A stretch of 64,000 nt of DNA, from positions 27,446,477-27,510,476 of the forward strand of contig JAIUCV010000008.1 of assembly GCA_026724425.1 (NCBI GenBank), read 5' to 3'. The position numbers were made by a program, and so were the translations under genes. Every line of letters begins with the position of its first letter. Position 1 is the stretch's first letter. The notes under the pieces were generated by a model, which was given only the letters and a program-made list of their open reading frames with translations, had not been told where the DNA came from and searched no databases. The stretch is from Erythrophleum ivorense. Its lineage: Eukaryota; Streptophyta; Magnoliopsida; Fabales; Fabaceae. This document shows, piece by piece, positions 34,380 through 46,500 of this stretch.

Positions 34380-36828
34380 ATAAATGTAACACTATAATTT
34401 CTTAGCTTATTTCATGCTATCTCCTTGTCTCACATCATGCATTTCATGGAGGAGTAAGAAAATAGCATTAAAAAAATAAATATTTTAGTGTTGCGTAGCG
34501 TATAAATTTTTCGTTCAGTATCTTGTGGACCATGTAGGCTTATGTATCACATTCTTATATTTAAATACATAGATACAACTTATTTACATCACCAAAATTG
34601 GCCTAGAGCTCGTTCAAGGCAAGGGAATGCATAAAATTCATAGTTGCCATTTTGGCTAGAATTTCCCCACTTCTGTCACAAATTTTGGAAAATCATAACT
34701 AATTCTATAAAAATTATAATCATACATTCTTTATCATTATGGAAAGCGACAAATGTCTAATTTTTGTAAAAATATTTCCAGGCCATGAGACATCACATAG
34801 AGGATATTTGACATTCGAAAAGGTGCAGAGGTCTGACTGGCTACTGGTACTAATACAACTTTCTGCTATAAACTTCAAAAATGTCCAATTAATTCCAAAT
34901 GAATCCAATAAATGCAAATGATACCAATTGGGAAAGCTACAAATGTTAGTTAGAGGAAAAAAATAACTTCAAATCATTTCAGGCATGTCAAAAATTAATC
35001 AAAAAATAACTTTGGTCTATCTGGATGCCTAACACTAAATAGAAACTTCAAAAATTTATATCTCCCTCTCTAGACATCTAAATGAGGTGCTTCTAGTTAA
35101 CACAAGTCACTGGAAATGTCTAGTTTCTCCCTGTAAAATATCATGGCAATTAGACATTATTTGCCCCTTGAGTGATAGAATTCATTTTTGGACCTGAGTG
35201 AACAGTACCCTAAGCCAATTTTAGAATTTTTCCTAACTTTGAAAATTCATTAAATATTTAATAGACCTCCAAAAAATTTGTACTTTAGCTTCCCAAAAAT
35301 ATCTCAATAAGATCTAAATGCATGCCAAATCTCAGGCCAAGAAGAGCTCATTTGGATAAAAAGTGGTATAGGTTTCTAATATGGTCAATTTTGGTCCATA
35401 TTAGATACCAAATGTGTCCAAATGGTCTTTCTTGATGCTTGGCACCTCTTGGGAAAGTTTTAAAGCATGAAAATGACTTGTATGAATTGCCCAAGTGGTC
35501 CCAAACCTCATGCATCTTAATTTGGCCATTCCACTTCCATTTATACATACATTTCCATAATACTAGTTTGCCATTACATGTCCAAAATGCACATTTCTAT
35601 ACATATAACATTAGCTCTCATTTATACATAATACATTAATATAATTATACATGTTCATAACATCATAGGACATATATAAGAATGGATGATAACATTTGCC
35701 ATTCATATGGCCTTAAAGTAATAAAATCTATGCACTTTGATGTCATATTCTCATCTCTCAAGTGGTTGGCTCCCATTTCCTTGTTCTCTTAGTCCACCTA
35801 GCATGTTAGTGTTGAAGATTGTGCCCTAGGTCAATTATTATATTGCAAACATTGTATTTTATTAAGAAATAAGAGTTTTCTTTTATTACATTATTATATT
35901 GTTTACATGTTCTATATAATAATATCCTTAGATAAATCATATTGATTATCCTAAATATCCATAGTAGATCATCATTGTGGAAACGATGATGAACTAAAAC
36001 TAGTATGATTTTGATTGATAATTATATGTTAATCATGTATATAGATATGAATCAAAATCACAGGCACTCGTTAGGGAATAAGATGCTAGATCGACCTATT
36101 ATGAGATAGCGACATGGATTAAGTCATAAGCGTATCTCATATATAATCGTGTCACTGAGCCCTTAGACTTAAAATTACCATAGTTTCCAACATGAGGAGC
36201 ACTATATTTTGGCATTGTCGAAAGTCATCTTTAATCGGGTGATCATAAAGGCTATAATCGAGTATAGTAGAATTCATGTAGAAGAAGATGAGTGGTCAAG
36301 ATAAAATTTGTCCTTCTGATTAATAGAGAGATATCTCTGAGCCCCGCGATGAGTGAAACTGAGAAATGCATGGGCGTGCTTGAATGGAAGAGTTTCCATT
36401 TGTACTGTCAGTTTGCACGTAGATCGAGAAAATGAAGATCAAGTAAGATGAGAATGATGTTACCGTGCCTTATACTTGATCTAGATATCGTATGACAAAA
36501 GGGATGTAATAGGGTTATATTATAGGTTATATTAGATCACCGATCTCTATATGATTTAAGTAGTCACAATGTCTTGTTAGAGACTATTTGTGACTTGTGG
36601 GTCAAATAGTGTCATTAGCCTACTGCCAATGTCATGTATAGGGTCTCATACAAGAATGAGTCAACTCGAGCTAGAATGTCTAAATTCATTGAATCTAAAA
36701 TTGCATCTAGATTTAATGAATGTCACGTTTAATCTAGGGTGGAAGAATTTGATAAATATATATATATTTGATATATATATAATTTACAAAATTTGAAACA
36801 TATATTTATAAGTTCAAAATATATATAT

Positions 36829-37534
36829 CTTTTAATTAATTTAAATTAATTAGTTTTAAATTCAAGTCTATATGATGATTTAAATTTAAACTAATATGAT
36901 AATTTAAATTTAATTTATGAGATAAATTAAATTTAAATTTAGCTCTAGATTTAGATTAAATAATTAATTAAATTTAATCCATTAGATAGACTTAAATTTA
37001 AACTAATATATTTAATTAAGATTTGATTTAAAATAATATATTTTAAATTAATCAAATATATCCTTTAATTAATTTGAATTAATTAGTTTTAAATTCAAGT
37101 CTATATGATAATTTAAATTTAAACTAATACGATAATTTAAATTTAATTTATGAGATAAATTAAATTTGAATTTAGTTCTAAATTTAGATTAAATAATTGA
37201 TTAAACTTAATCTATTAGATAGACTTAAATTTAAATTAATATATTTAATTATGATTTGATTTAATTTGATTTAAAATAATGTATTTTAAATTAATCAAAT
37301 ATATCCTTTAATTAATTTGAATTAATTAGTTTTAAACTCAAGTCTATATGATGATTTAAATTTAAACTAATATCATAATTTACATTTAATTTATGAGATA
37401 AATTAAATTTGAATTTAGTTCTAGATTTAGATTAAATTTAATCTATTAGATAGACTTAAATTTAAACTAATATATTTAATTAAGATTTGATTTGATTTAA
37501 TTTAAAATAATATATTTTAAATTAATCAAATATA
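36829..37534 (+). repeat. Three tandem ~232-243-bp AT-rich repeats in the copia-like LTR
   Basis: Units start at 36829, 37061 and 37304, each with TTTAATTAATTT(A/G)AATTAATTAG followed by TTTTAAA(T/C)TCAAGTCTATATGAT, and end with TTTTAAATTAATCAAATATATC. They differ by point changes and small indels. Confidence 0.92.
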
Positions 37535-37555
37535 TCTGAAACCCTAATGAGATAC

Positions 37556-37570
37556 CTTTATAATAAAAAG
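37556..37570 (+). promoter_or_regulatory. Possible TATA box of the copia-like LTR
   Basis: CTTTATAATAAAAAGAGG lies about 370 bases before the LTR 3' end and just after the tandem repeats, where U3 would meet R. Motif evidence only. Confidence 0.4.
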
Positions 37571-39618
37571 AGGAGGCTAAGGTTTCTTAGAACAACAAAA
37601 AGAAGAAAAATATCCTAGAGAGAGAAAGCGTACTGATAGTATACGAACATTATACGGCTGCTTAGAGAGAGAAAGAGGAGAGTGTCTTCTCTACCAAGAA
37701 TGTGTACGGACGTTGGTCAGAGGCGCTAGCACACGTTCGAGTTGAGCAACTATTCGTGTGGATACCAGTAGAGAGAGCAGATCTGAAGATCAATTCGTAA
37801 GATCCGATGGAGAAAGAAATATTATGTAACAAAGGTAAATATTTCTAGATCTACTTGATTTAAATGATATTGATGGATCCATAGGAAGGGATTTATGGTT
37901 TTCAATTTTTTGATGTATGTCCCAGAATTTCCAACAGTTAGAACATTGGAGAGGAGGGAATGAGATTCAAAGAATCCCAATAGTTCATCTCCCTTTCATT
38001 CACACATAAAAGATGCAAAACAAGTCTTACAAATGTATGCATAGGCATATTGACATGGGCAATCATTCAAGAAGCATATTGGCATTTGAAAAGTCATAGA
38101 TAGCATACATAGGCTTGCCAAGTAAATGGATTAGCCTCACCTATTCACTTGTAGATTTTGCACGTGTCTCACCTATTCCTTAAGAGGTTTTTGACTCAAC
38201 CTTACTCTTGGGAGTCAACCTCACTTTTGGGAGACTTTTTACTTTGTTTCAACCAACTTTAAGGGTTCTTGGCTCATCCTCACCATGGCTTCACCACACT
38301 CAAGCAAACCTAAGTACACATAATAAACATCATATGAAAGCATAATGTAATATCATGGCACCATGGAATAAAAGTCATGCTAGAATACTTTTCATGGCTT
38401 AAAATTACACATACACACATTCAAAGACAAGCCAAGCTTATGTTCATGCATGAGAGAAGGAAGAGTGAGTTACCTTGGATGCAACCACACACTTTTTCTC
38501 TTAAATTTGCTCTCCCTTCCTTGACCTCACATACACAAAGGTATGAGAATGATCTCTCTTGGCCTAAACACAATTTATGGAAGCCAATTAGGTTTATGGA
38601 ATTAATTCTAAGGCCACACATCTTCCTTAAACACTAACTTGATCTATAAATCCCTTTATGGTTCCAAAAATGCACCTAATGAAATAAAACCCACCAAATA
38701 AATTTTAGGCTCCATTCTTTCCTTACATATATGATTTTTGGCTTCTTTTAAGCTTCTTGGAGTCATCACACAATTGAAACAAAGAGCTTAACTACATGTT
38801 GCTTCTTTAGGTAATATTATGGAACATATAAGGCCAACTCACTTTCCATAGCTTCTAAATTTTTTCCAAGGCCTCCTCTCATTTTCACTCATCATATATG
38901 ACTCAAAAATGGGTTTAGAAAATTTTAAAACTCTCTTTAGGTATGGTAACCCTTGTAGGTCGAGACAATGAAGCATAATGGCCTTCATGGACTTTGCTTT
39001 ATTTTCTTGATGGAGGAAGCACATGGGGATACTTCTAGGGATCTTAGGAGCTCATTTAAACTTTCATTTAGGCATAGAAATTAAGGTATCAACTTAGATT
39101 TTACAAGGAGCACATGAAACCCTAGAATTTCTATCTTAAATTTCCATGGTTATTTGTTAATTCCCTTTGCATATTCTTATTTTTCATACTCTTTTTCCTT
39201 AGATTCATCCTTGGTTCTACCTAAAATCCAAGCCCTCCTATTCCTTCTTGAGTGGGGTGAAACATGGAGAGAAGAAGAGCAAGGGGTAGTAAGCATGGAA
39301 GGAGAAATTACCTTGTTTTTCCTTGTTCTCTCACTTGAATCCTCCTTTCTTTGGCCTCCTCTCTTCAAATCAGAATTTTCCCCTTAATTTCTCCATTAAA
39401 ATAAATTCATATACTTCAATATAATCACAAGAAAGAAAGAGAAATGGAGAAGAAGAGGTTTGCAAGGGAAAAAGCATGAAAAACTACAAAAAATCCATAC
39501 CTTTTAGCTTTGATTTCTCCTCCTCTTCCTCTTCCTCTTGTGCACCACTCTCCTAAGGTTTTCTCTCTGGTTTAGGGCAGAAACATATGAAGCTAAATGA
39601 GTGGGAGAGTGGGGCGCC

Positions 39619-39630
39619 CTATATATATAG
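39619..39630 (-). promoter_or_regulatory. Probable LTR TATA box (element E 5' LTR)
   Basis: CTATATATATAG in the same GGGCGCC context as in the 3' LTR at 19815, with two extra bases (TA). Confidence 0.5.
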
Positions 39631-40179
39631 GTGGGAGGAAGGAAGACTTTTCAAAAATTTTTATTTTACCCTTCATTCTTGGCATTTTCGTTTCTAATTT
39701 GTTTTAGCTCCTTTTTGAGAAATTCATTTTTTATTATAAAATTTAGATTCCCCATTTAGTAAATTCCTTTAGAATCACTCAAATCGGAGATAAAAACTTC
39801 CTGAACAAATCCATCAAAGTTCAAGAACACTGACATTGGAAAACGTCTATCGAAAGAGTTTTAATCGTCCCAGGGCTTCCCATGGTTTTTAGGACCTCTG
39901 AAGACCCCGAAGGACTCAAAACTTTCATTTAAAAAGCCCTTATGTGTGAATTCCAAAATTTGCTCAAAATTATGAAAATGCCATTACATTTCGTAAGTTT
40001 TTTGTTAAATTTTATTTTCTTATTCTAGCTCTGTTTTTCATTCTGTTTGAGCCTAGGATTCTCATTTTTAGGAGTCTAGAATGTTACTCAAATTTTTTGG
40101 GACCTTAACTAATTCATTTTGAGGGACTTGGTTTGAAAACGCACCCATTTCTGTCGTTTAACAAAAATTAGATATTACA

Positions 40180-40611
40180 AACCCAGGGCCGGGTGTTTGT
40201 CCTTTCTCAGCAGGAGGCCAGTACGTCTCCCAATCTGATTTGAATGGTACACTTATAGTGAATGATTTTCCTATGATTGCTATGTTTGATTCAAGTTCCA
40301 CTCACTCATTTAAATCTTATAATTGTGTGAGACGTTTGGGTCTGGCAATTAATACTTTACCATTTGATTTGTCTGTCACAACACCCACTGGAGGCCATAT
40401 TGTAACTTCCCATATTTACCTGAATGTCACTGTACAATTTAACCATTGTAACACTGCCATTGATTTGATTTGTATGCCATTCCATGACATTGATTTGATT
40501 ATTGGTATGAATTAGATCACTGCTAGTAATGCTATCCTTGATTGTGAGCACCACACCATATCTATACCCTCATATGGGACCATACCTAGGATAGGGGCCA
40601 AGTTACCCTTT
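40180..40611 (+). pseudogene. Element C gag end and aspartic protease
   Basis: Right of element E, the sequence picks up in the gag-protease linker (AGCLSFLSRRPV-like) and continues as an open protease frame from 40240: NGTLIVNDFPMIAMFDSSST, HSFKSYNCVRRLGLAINTLP and LICMPFHDIDLIIGMN. The active site, normally D-T/S-G-A, reads D-S-S-S, so catalysis is doubtful. A single TAG at 40513, where Trp is expected, interrupts the run into RT. The upstream part of this gag would lie on the far side of element E but is deleted there. Confidence 0.82.
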
Positions 40612-41571
40612 ATGACTACTGCCCAGGCTGAGAGACACTTAGAGCATGGGTGTCAGGGGTTTCTAGTCTTTTTCTCTATTCAGGTTGAGGTAGAAGAAAG
40701 AATAGAGGAGATCCTAATAGTTAGGAAATTCCCAGAGGTTTTTTCTAAAGATTTTGACTTTAGTGGTCTACCCCCTAAGATAAAGATAGAATTTCCTATA
40801 GTTATAGTGTCTAGGGCTAGATCGGTGTCTAAGGTTTCCTATAGAATAGCTCCTACCGAGCTTGTTGAGTTAAAGAAGCAAATATATGAGCTGTTAGAGA
40901 AAGGGTTTATCCACCCTCGTGTGTCATCCTGGGAAGCTCTGGTATTATTTGTAAAAAAGAAAGATGGTAGCTTGAGATTGTGTATAGATTATAGAGAATT
41001 GAATAAAGTTACCATAAAAAATAAGTATCCTCTCCCTAGAATAGATGATTTATTAGATCAGTTAGCTAGGGCATTTATATTCTCTAAGATAGATCTTAGA
41101 TCTGGGTATAACCAACTGAGAGTGAGAACTGAAGATGTCCTAAAGATGGGCTTCAGAACTAGATATGGGCATTATGAGTTCCTTGTGATGCCATTCTGGC
41201 TGACGAATGCGCTCGTGGTGTTTATGGATTATATGAACAATGTATTCAAACTGCATTTGGATAAGTTTGTCGTAGTCTTTATTGATGATATTTTAGTGTA
41301 CTCCAGTTCTTTTGAGGAGCATAAGAGACATCTAAGATTAGTCTTAGAGACTCTGAGAAGTAAGAGATTATATGCCAAACTGAGTAAATGTGAGTTTTGG
41401 CTAACCAAGGTGAAATTCTTAGGTCATGTGATCTCACGAGATGGGTTCACAGTAGATTCCCATAAAGTTGAGGTTGTGTTACAGTGGGATAGACTGAGGA
41501 CTATCACCAAGGTTAGGAGTTTTCTTAGTTTGGTAGGATATCAAAGACGATTTATTCAGGGCCTTTCTTAG
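40612..41571 (+). CDS. Element C reverse transcriptase (open, 319 codons)
   Basis: This is the longest open frame of any retroelement in the window. It covers the protease-RT linker (TTAQAERHLEHGC), the fingers (YRIAPTELVELKKQI), LRLCIDYRELNKVTIKNKYP, FSKIDLRSGYNQLRV, RTRYGHYEFLVMPF, FVVVFIDDILVYS with the catalytic Asp pair, LYAKLSKCEFWL, FLGHVISRDG and the thumb end FLSLVGYQRRFI. Deviations include MPFWLTNALVVF where MPFGLTNAPAVF is usual. It ends at a TAG (41569) before RNase H. In an intact element it would be part of a Pol polyprotein. Here upstream and downstream parts are broken. Confidence 0.9.
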   Translation: MTTAQAERHLEHGCQGFLVFFSIQVEVEERIEEILIVRKFPEVFSKDFDFSGLPPKIKIEFPIVIVSRARSVSKVSYRIAPTELVELKKQIYELLEKGFIHPRVSSWEALVLFVKKKDGSLRLCIDYRELNKVTIKNKYPLPRIDDLLDQLARAFIFSKIDLRSGYNQLRVRTEDVLKMGFRTRYGHYEFLVMPFWLTNALVVFMDYMNNVFKLHLDKFVVVFIDDILVYSSSFEEHKRHLRLVLETLRSKRLYAKLSKCEFWLTKVKFLGHVISRDGFTVDSHKVEVVLQWDRLRTITKVRSFLSLVGYQRRFIQGLS

Positions 41572-42226
41572 ATAGTCTTGCCACTCATGAGACTGACTTG
41601 GAAGGATACACCTTTCGTGTGGGATGATAAATGTGAGAAGAGTTTCAAGGAGTTAAAACTCTGATTGACCACTACCCCTGTGCTAGCTATTCCTAACCCT
41701 AGTGTACCATTTATTGTATATAGTAATGCCTCAAAGAGAGGATTAGGATGTGTGCTGATGAAGTAGGGTAGGGTAGTGGCCTATACCTTTAGGTAGCTAA
41801 GGTTTCATGAGGAGAATTATCCCACGCATGATCTAGTTAGCCGCAGTAGTTTTTGCTCTTAAGATTTGGAGGCACTATCTATATGGTGTGAGTATAGAGA
41901 TTTATAGTGACCATAAGAGTTTGAAATACCTATTTGATTAGAAGGAACTTAATATGAGACAAAGGAGATGAATAGAGTTCCTGAAAGATTATGATTATGT
42001 ATTGAAGTATCATTCAAGTAAGACCAATGTGGTGGCCGATGTATTGAGTAAGAAATCCATCCACGTTGCCCCCATGATGATTAGGGAGCAGGAGCTCCTA
42101 GAGAAATTTATAAATTTGAATCTCTCTTGCCAGCTGGTATCAGGTAGATTATATTTGAGTGAAACCCAAATTGTGAACGAGTTGAGAACCCAGATCTTAG
42201 ATGCTCAAAGAGAGGATGAGTTTTGA
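41572..42226 (+). pseudogene. Element C RNase H and linker
   Basis: FVWDDKCEKSFKELK, then SNASKRGLGCVLMK, the HEENYPTHDL block, IWRHYLYGVSIEIYSDHKSL and KTNVVADVLSKKS can be followed. Stops fall at about 41662 and 41764, and a loss of bases near 41838 shifts the frame relative to element B (CTAGTTAGCC versus CTAGTGTTAGC). The open tail runs 42002-42226. SDASK, which usually carries a catalytic Asp, reads SNASK here. Confidence 0.82.
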
Positions 42227-43496
42227 GACAGATTAGGAGAGAAATTTCCCCGGGTAGGACCTTAGATTTTAGAGTATCTAAGGATGGTGTGATAGTATAC
42301 CAAAATAGAATTTGTGTGCCTAGTAATAATGAATTAAGAAAGACAATTTTAGAAGAGGCACATAAGAGTAAATATACTATCTACTTAGGTGCCACCAACA
42401 TGTATCAAGATCTAAAAAAAATCTTTTAGTGGCTAGAAATGAAGAATGATATCACAGATTATATGGCAAGATGTTTAGTGTGCCAAAGGGTTAAGATAGA
42501 GCACTAAAGACTAGTTGGGTTGTTACAACCCCTAGATATCTTAGAGTGGAAATGAGATAGTATAGTTATGGATTTCATTATGGGGTTACCCAGGATATCC
42601 TTTGGACACAATGTTATCTGGGTAGTTGTTGATAGATGGACAAAGTCTGCACACTTTTTAACAATCAAGGCTACTTATACATTAGATAAATTAGCCTAGT
42701 TGTATATACGTGAGATAGTGTAACTTCACGAAGTACCCAATAGCATAGTATCTAATAGAGACCCTAGGTTCACATCAAACTTCTGGAGGTCATTACAGCA
42801 GAATTTGTGTATAATAACAGCTACCATTCCAATATTTAGATGGCTCCTTATGAGGCTTTATATAGGAGAAAGTGGAGATCTTTATTATGTTGGGTTGAGC
42901 TAGGCGAGAGGAGCTTACTGGCACCTGAGTTAGTGGACCAGACTACGCAGCAGATAGAAATTATTAGAAAGAAACTCCTTACAGCCTAAAGTAGGCAAAA
43001 AAGTTATGTCGATAAGAGAAGGAGGACGTTAGAGTTTGAGATTAGAGACCATGTATTCATCCAAGTGTCTCCAGTGACTAAGGTAGGTCAATCTATAAGG
43101 GTAAAGAAGCTCAGTCCTAGGTATATTGGTCCATTTCAAATCCTCGAGAAAATTGGACTCGTGGCCTACCGGATAGCCCTACCTCCTAACCTAGGCCAAA
43201 TCCATAATGTTTTTCACTTCTCCTAATTGAAAAAGTACTTACTAGATCCCTCACATGTCATAGAATATGAGCATGATCAATTGCAAGAAAATCTTTCCAT
43301 ATATTGAAACCAAAGGGGATTGCAGATACTAAGCTGAAACAGCTAAGAAACAAGAGCATCCCTATGGTGAAAATGGTTTGGAAGGGTCTAACATCTGAGG
43401 AGGCAACTTGGGAGCTAGAAAATGAGATGAGATAGAAATATCTTGAGCTATTTCCCTAAGGTACGTATTTAAATTTTGAGGATGAAAATTATTTTG
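42227..43496 (+). pseudogene. Element C integrase and chromodomain, internally deleted
   Basis: KTILEEAHKSKYTIYLGATN, DYMARCLVCQRVKIEH (zinc-binding Cys pair), DSIVMDFIMGLPRIS (first Asp) and SNRDPRFTSNFWRSLQ (second Asp) are followed by a direct join at about 42800 to NNSYHSNI-type sequence. Compared with element B, roughly 145 bases (15432-15552 region) are missing, which removes the DGQTERTIQ-type block with the third catalytic residue. A chromodomain end, VKMVWKGLTSEEATWELENE, lies at about 43362-43425, with a stop (TAG) soon after. Many other stops occur. Confidence 0.85.
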
Positions 43497-43510
43497 AAGG
43501 GGGTGGAAAA

Positions 43511-46500
43511 TGTAATGAACGTAATTTTTGTAAAATGACCAAATGAGTCGTATAAAAGCAAGTCCTGTAAAATGAGTTAGATAATGTCCCAAAAATTTTT
43601 TGTAGTGTCCTAAGCTCCTAAAAATGATAATTCTAAGCTCAGGCAGAAAGAAAAATGGAGCTAGAATAGTGAAATAATTTGTGACAAAAATTGACGAAAT
43701 GTAAGGGAATTTTCAAAAATAAGTGTAACTTTTGAAAAAACACATAGGAGAGCTTTTTAAATGAGAAATTTGAGTTGCCCAGGGTTCTTAGAGGCCCTAA
43801 AAACCATGGGTAGCCCTAGGACTGGTAAAGCCCTTCCAGTGTACGTTAATGGCGGTGAGCCTAAGCTTTGATAGATTCGTTCAAGAAGGTTTTAACTCCA
43901 ATTTGAGTGATTCCAAAGGTATTTTATTAAATTGGAAACCTAAATTTTATAATGGAAAAGACGATTCTCAAAAAGGAGCTAAAATGAAGCTAAAACAAAA
44001 TTGCCATTACGGAAGGATAAAATTAGAATTTTTGAAAAAATGTGTTTCTTGAAACTTCCACACACTTCTCCCTTCTTCTCCCCCTCATATAGCACGACTT
44101 TCCTCTGTCCAAAATACAGAAAATGACCTGCTCTCTTAGGTGCACAAGAAGGGGAAGAAAAAGAGGAAGAAAATCAAGAAAAAGGTAAGGAAATCTAAGG
44201 AATTTCATGCTCCATTTTCTTCCAATTTTGCTCCTCTCCTTCCATGCTTTCTTTCTATGGTTCAATTGAGCTTTTGGTTCTATTTTTGGTCTAGAACCTA
44301 AGGGAAGAGTTCAAATTCCTTGTGGTGGAACAAACCAAGAAGGAAGAGCTTTGAAAACACACTTGAATCTAAGGTAAATTCACACCTTGGTTGCCTTCTT
44401 CTCTTGCTCCTTCTTGGTGTGTGTTTCGGCCTCATACAGAACCATATGAGGGGGGAATTTTTAGTCCAAAAACAAGAGATGAACTAGGGTTTTAGACCAT
44501 GAGAAAGAGGAATATGGCAAGAAATTCCAAGAAAAACCTATGGAAAACAAGATAGAAAAGTGTAGGCTTCTTTAGGGTTTTATGAAATTTGATTTTGTGT
44601 GAGTAATTCCTTGGCTATTTAAGTGTTCCCTTGAGCTCCTAAGACCTCTAGAAACCTTCCCAAGTGGCTCTCCCATCAAAGAAAAATGAAGAACTCTATG
44701 AACCTCCATTATGGTGCATATTTTGGCCAAGCTAGGTTTATTAGGCTAGGGGATGTTTTAATTTGTTCTAACCATGGTTTGGAACTTTATATGATCTTAA
44801 AAGATGGGAAAGACCATTAGGAAAAATTTAGGAGTCATAGATTGAGAGATAGAACAATGGTGTCCATAATTGTGCCTTATGAAGTAACTTAGTTTTTCAA
44901 TTGTGCAAATGAATGTGTGAGGGCTCCAAGGACTTTGAATAAGGCCAAGAGGCCTAGAAGTGGAAAGAAATAGGAGCCTTGAGCTTGAATTGTGAAGGTT
45001 GCTTTAATAGACCATTTATGGAACCAACGATGTGTTCAAGAGTGAGTTTAGTGTCTTGGCTTGCTTCAAGTGTATAATTGTGTGTTGCTTATGGTGTCTA
45101 GGCCTAGAGAACATCCACCCACCTACGTGTGCTTGTGGGACCAAAACACAGAAGGAAAAGATCAAGAAAAGCTTGCCTAAATCTAAGGGAGCTTTAGACC
45201 TTATTCTCCTTGCATTCTTGTATGCATATATATGTAATTATGTGCTTGTGTATGCTCTTATAACTTGAGAATATACCACTTGATGCCTTGACATTACATT
45301 GGTACCAATGTGTTTCCTTGAATGGCCTTGGTTGTGGAAATGGCTCATAAGGGTGAAGTGATGCCAAAAGTCTATTAATGAAGGTGAGGAGATGTCAAAA
45401 GTCTCATGGTATGGGTGAGACAAGGCTAAAATCCTCTTGCAAAGGTGAGGCCAAGTCAAAAGTCCCTAGGCCAAGAGTGAGAAAAATTCAAAAGTCTTAA
45501 AAATGGGGTGAGGCAAAACCAAAAGTCCCTAGAGTATATTCTTGGTTTGAATGTAAATAAGTAGCATGGACATTGTGACTTTGCATACTTTATGGTTGCC
45601 AAACCTTTCATACATATGCTTTGATGTGTATATGGCTTGAATGTGTGTGTGAATGGGTGTGTGAGCTATTGAGATTCTAGGAATCTCACTCCCCTTCCGT
45701 CCATTATCTTGAAATGGCCAAGTGATGTCCAAGAAGCAAGGAATGTAAGCCAAGAGCATTGAAAACCCATACTTATGGTCAAAGTGGTTATGTAAATGTT
45801 ATTTTTGAGATGTAAACCTATGGACAAATGTAATATGATATATGAACATTGTATTGCTCTTATGTGGCATTAGATCAATAAGAATGTAGAATTTAACACC
45901 TTGATGGCATGTGATGATTACGTATTCTTAAGTGTTAGATGGTCAAATTAAGATGCATGGAGTTTAGAACCACTTGGGTAGTTCACACAAGTCATATTCA
46001 TCCTTTTAAACTTACCCAAGAGGTGCCAAACATCAAAGGAGGCCATTTGGACAGATTTGGTATCCCATATGGAGTAAAAATAGCCATTTTGGAAAGCTAT
46101 GTCACTTGTTATCCAAATGAGCTCTTCTTGGCCTGACATTTTGCATGCATCTAGCACTTATTGAGAGATTTTTGGGAAGCTAGTGTAGGTATTGTTTGGA
46201 GGTCTATGGAATATTTGTTGAATTTTTTAATTTGGGAAAATTTTCTGGTTCAGCCACTGGTACTATGCAATTGGTCTAAAAATGAATCTATGTAAATCAT
46301 AGGGAAAATGGTGTTCAATTGCCACAAAATTTTATAGCGACAAACTAGACCTTCCCAATGACCTGTGCCAATTAGAAGCACCTCATTTAGATGTCTGAAA
46401 AGAGAGCTATGAATTTTTGAATTTGCTATCTAGTACTAGGTGCCCAATCAGACTTGTGTTACTATTTGATTAGTTTTTTGGATCTGAATACTCTTGGATT

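Larger units (their letters stand above)
35810..37936 (+). mobile_element. Ty1/copia-like solo LTR (2127 bp)
   Basis: It starts TGTTGAAGATTGTGCCCTAG and ends AATTTCCAACA, so the termini are inverted (TGTTG/CAACA), with a perfect duplication GTTAG at 35805-35809 and 37937-37941. The empty site GCATGTTAGAACATTGG exists at about 18119 in the partner LTR of element E, which proves the insertion. The start resembles LTRs of plant copia elements. It contains three ~235-bp tandem repeats and a TATA-like promoter at 37556, but no coding sequence. Confidence 0.95.
17757..40179 (-). mobile_element. Chromovirus element E, interrupted by three nested insertions
   Basis: On the minus strand the parts occur in the correct order for one element: 5' LTR (40179-34385), PBS, gag (34240-33691 and 31064-30350), protease, RT, RNase H (ending at 28978 and resuming at 22409), integrase, chromodomain, polypurine tract and 3' LTR (20373-17757, outer end lost). 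The gaps are filled by an Athila-like LTR, a solo LTR containing another solo LTR, and a copia-like solo LTR. Without the insertions and counting the missing LTR end, the element would be roughly 12-13 kb. Its two LTRs are about 94% alike over a stretch compared by eye. E interrupts gag of element C at 40180. Confidence 0.88.
34385..40179 (-). mobile_element. 5' LTR of element E (3.66 kb plus insertion)
   Basis: On the plus strand it begins TGTAACACTATAATTTC beside the PBS and ends AAATTAGATATTACA at 40179, beyond which element C gag sequence starts. It is interrupted by the copia-like LTR at 35810-37936; without it and its duplication the length is 3663. It aligns with the 3' LTR at 17757-20373. 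No protein-coding gene is seen within it. Confidence 0.92.

Noticed and set aside
36829..37534. Regular repeats considered as a CRISPR-like array
   Set aside because: Only three long, directly adjacent, diverged units without unique spacers, inside a copia-like LTR of a plant genome.
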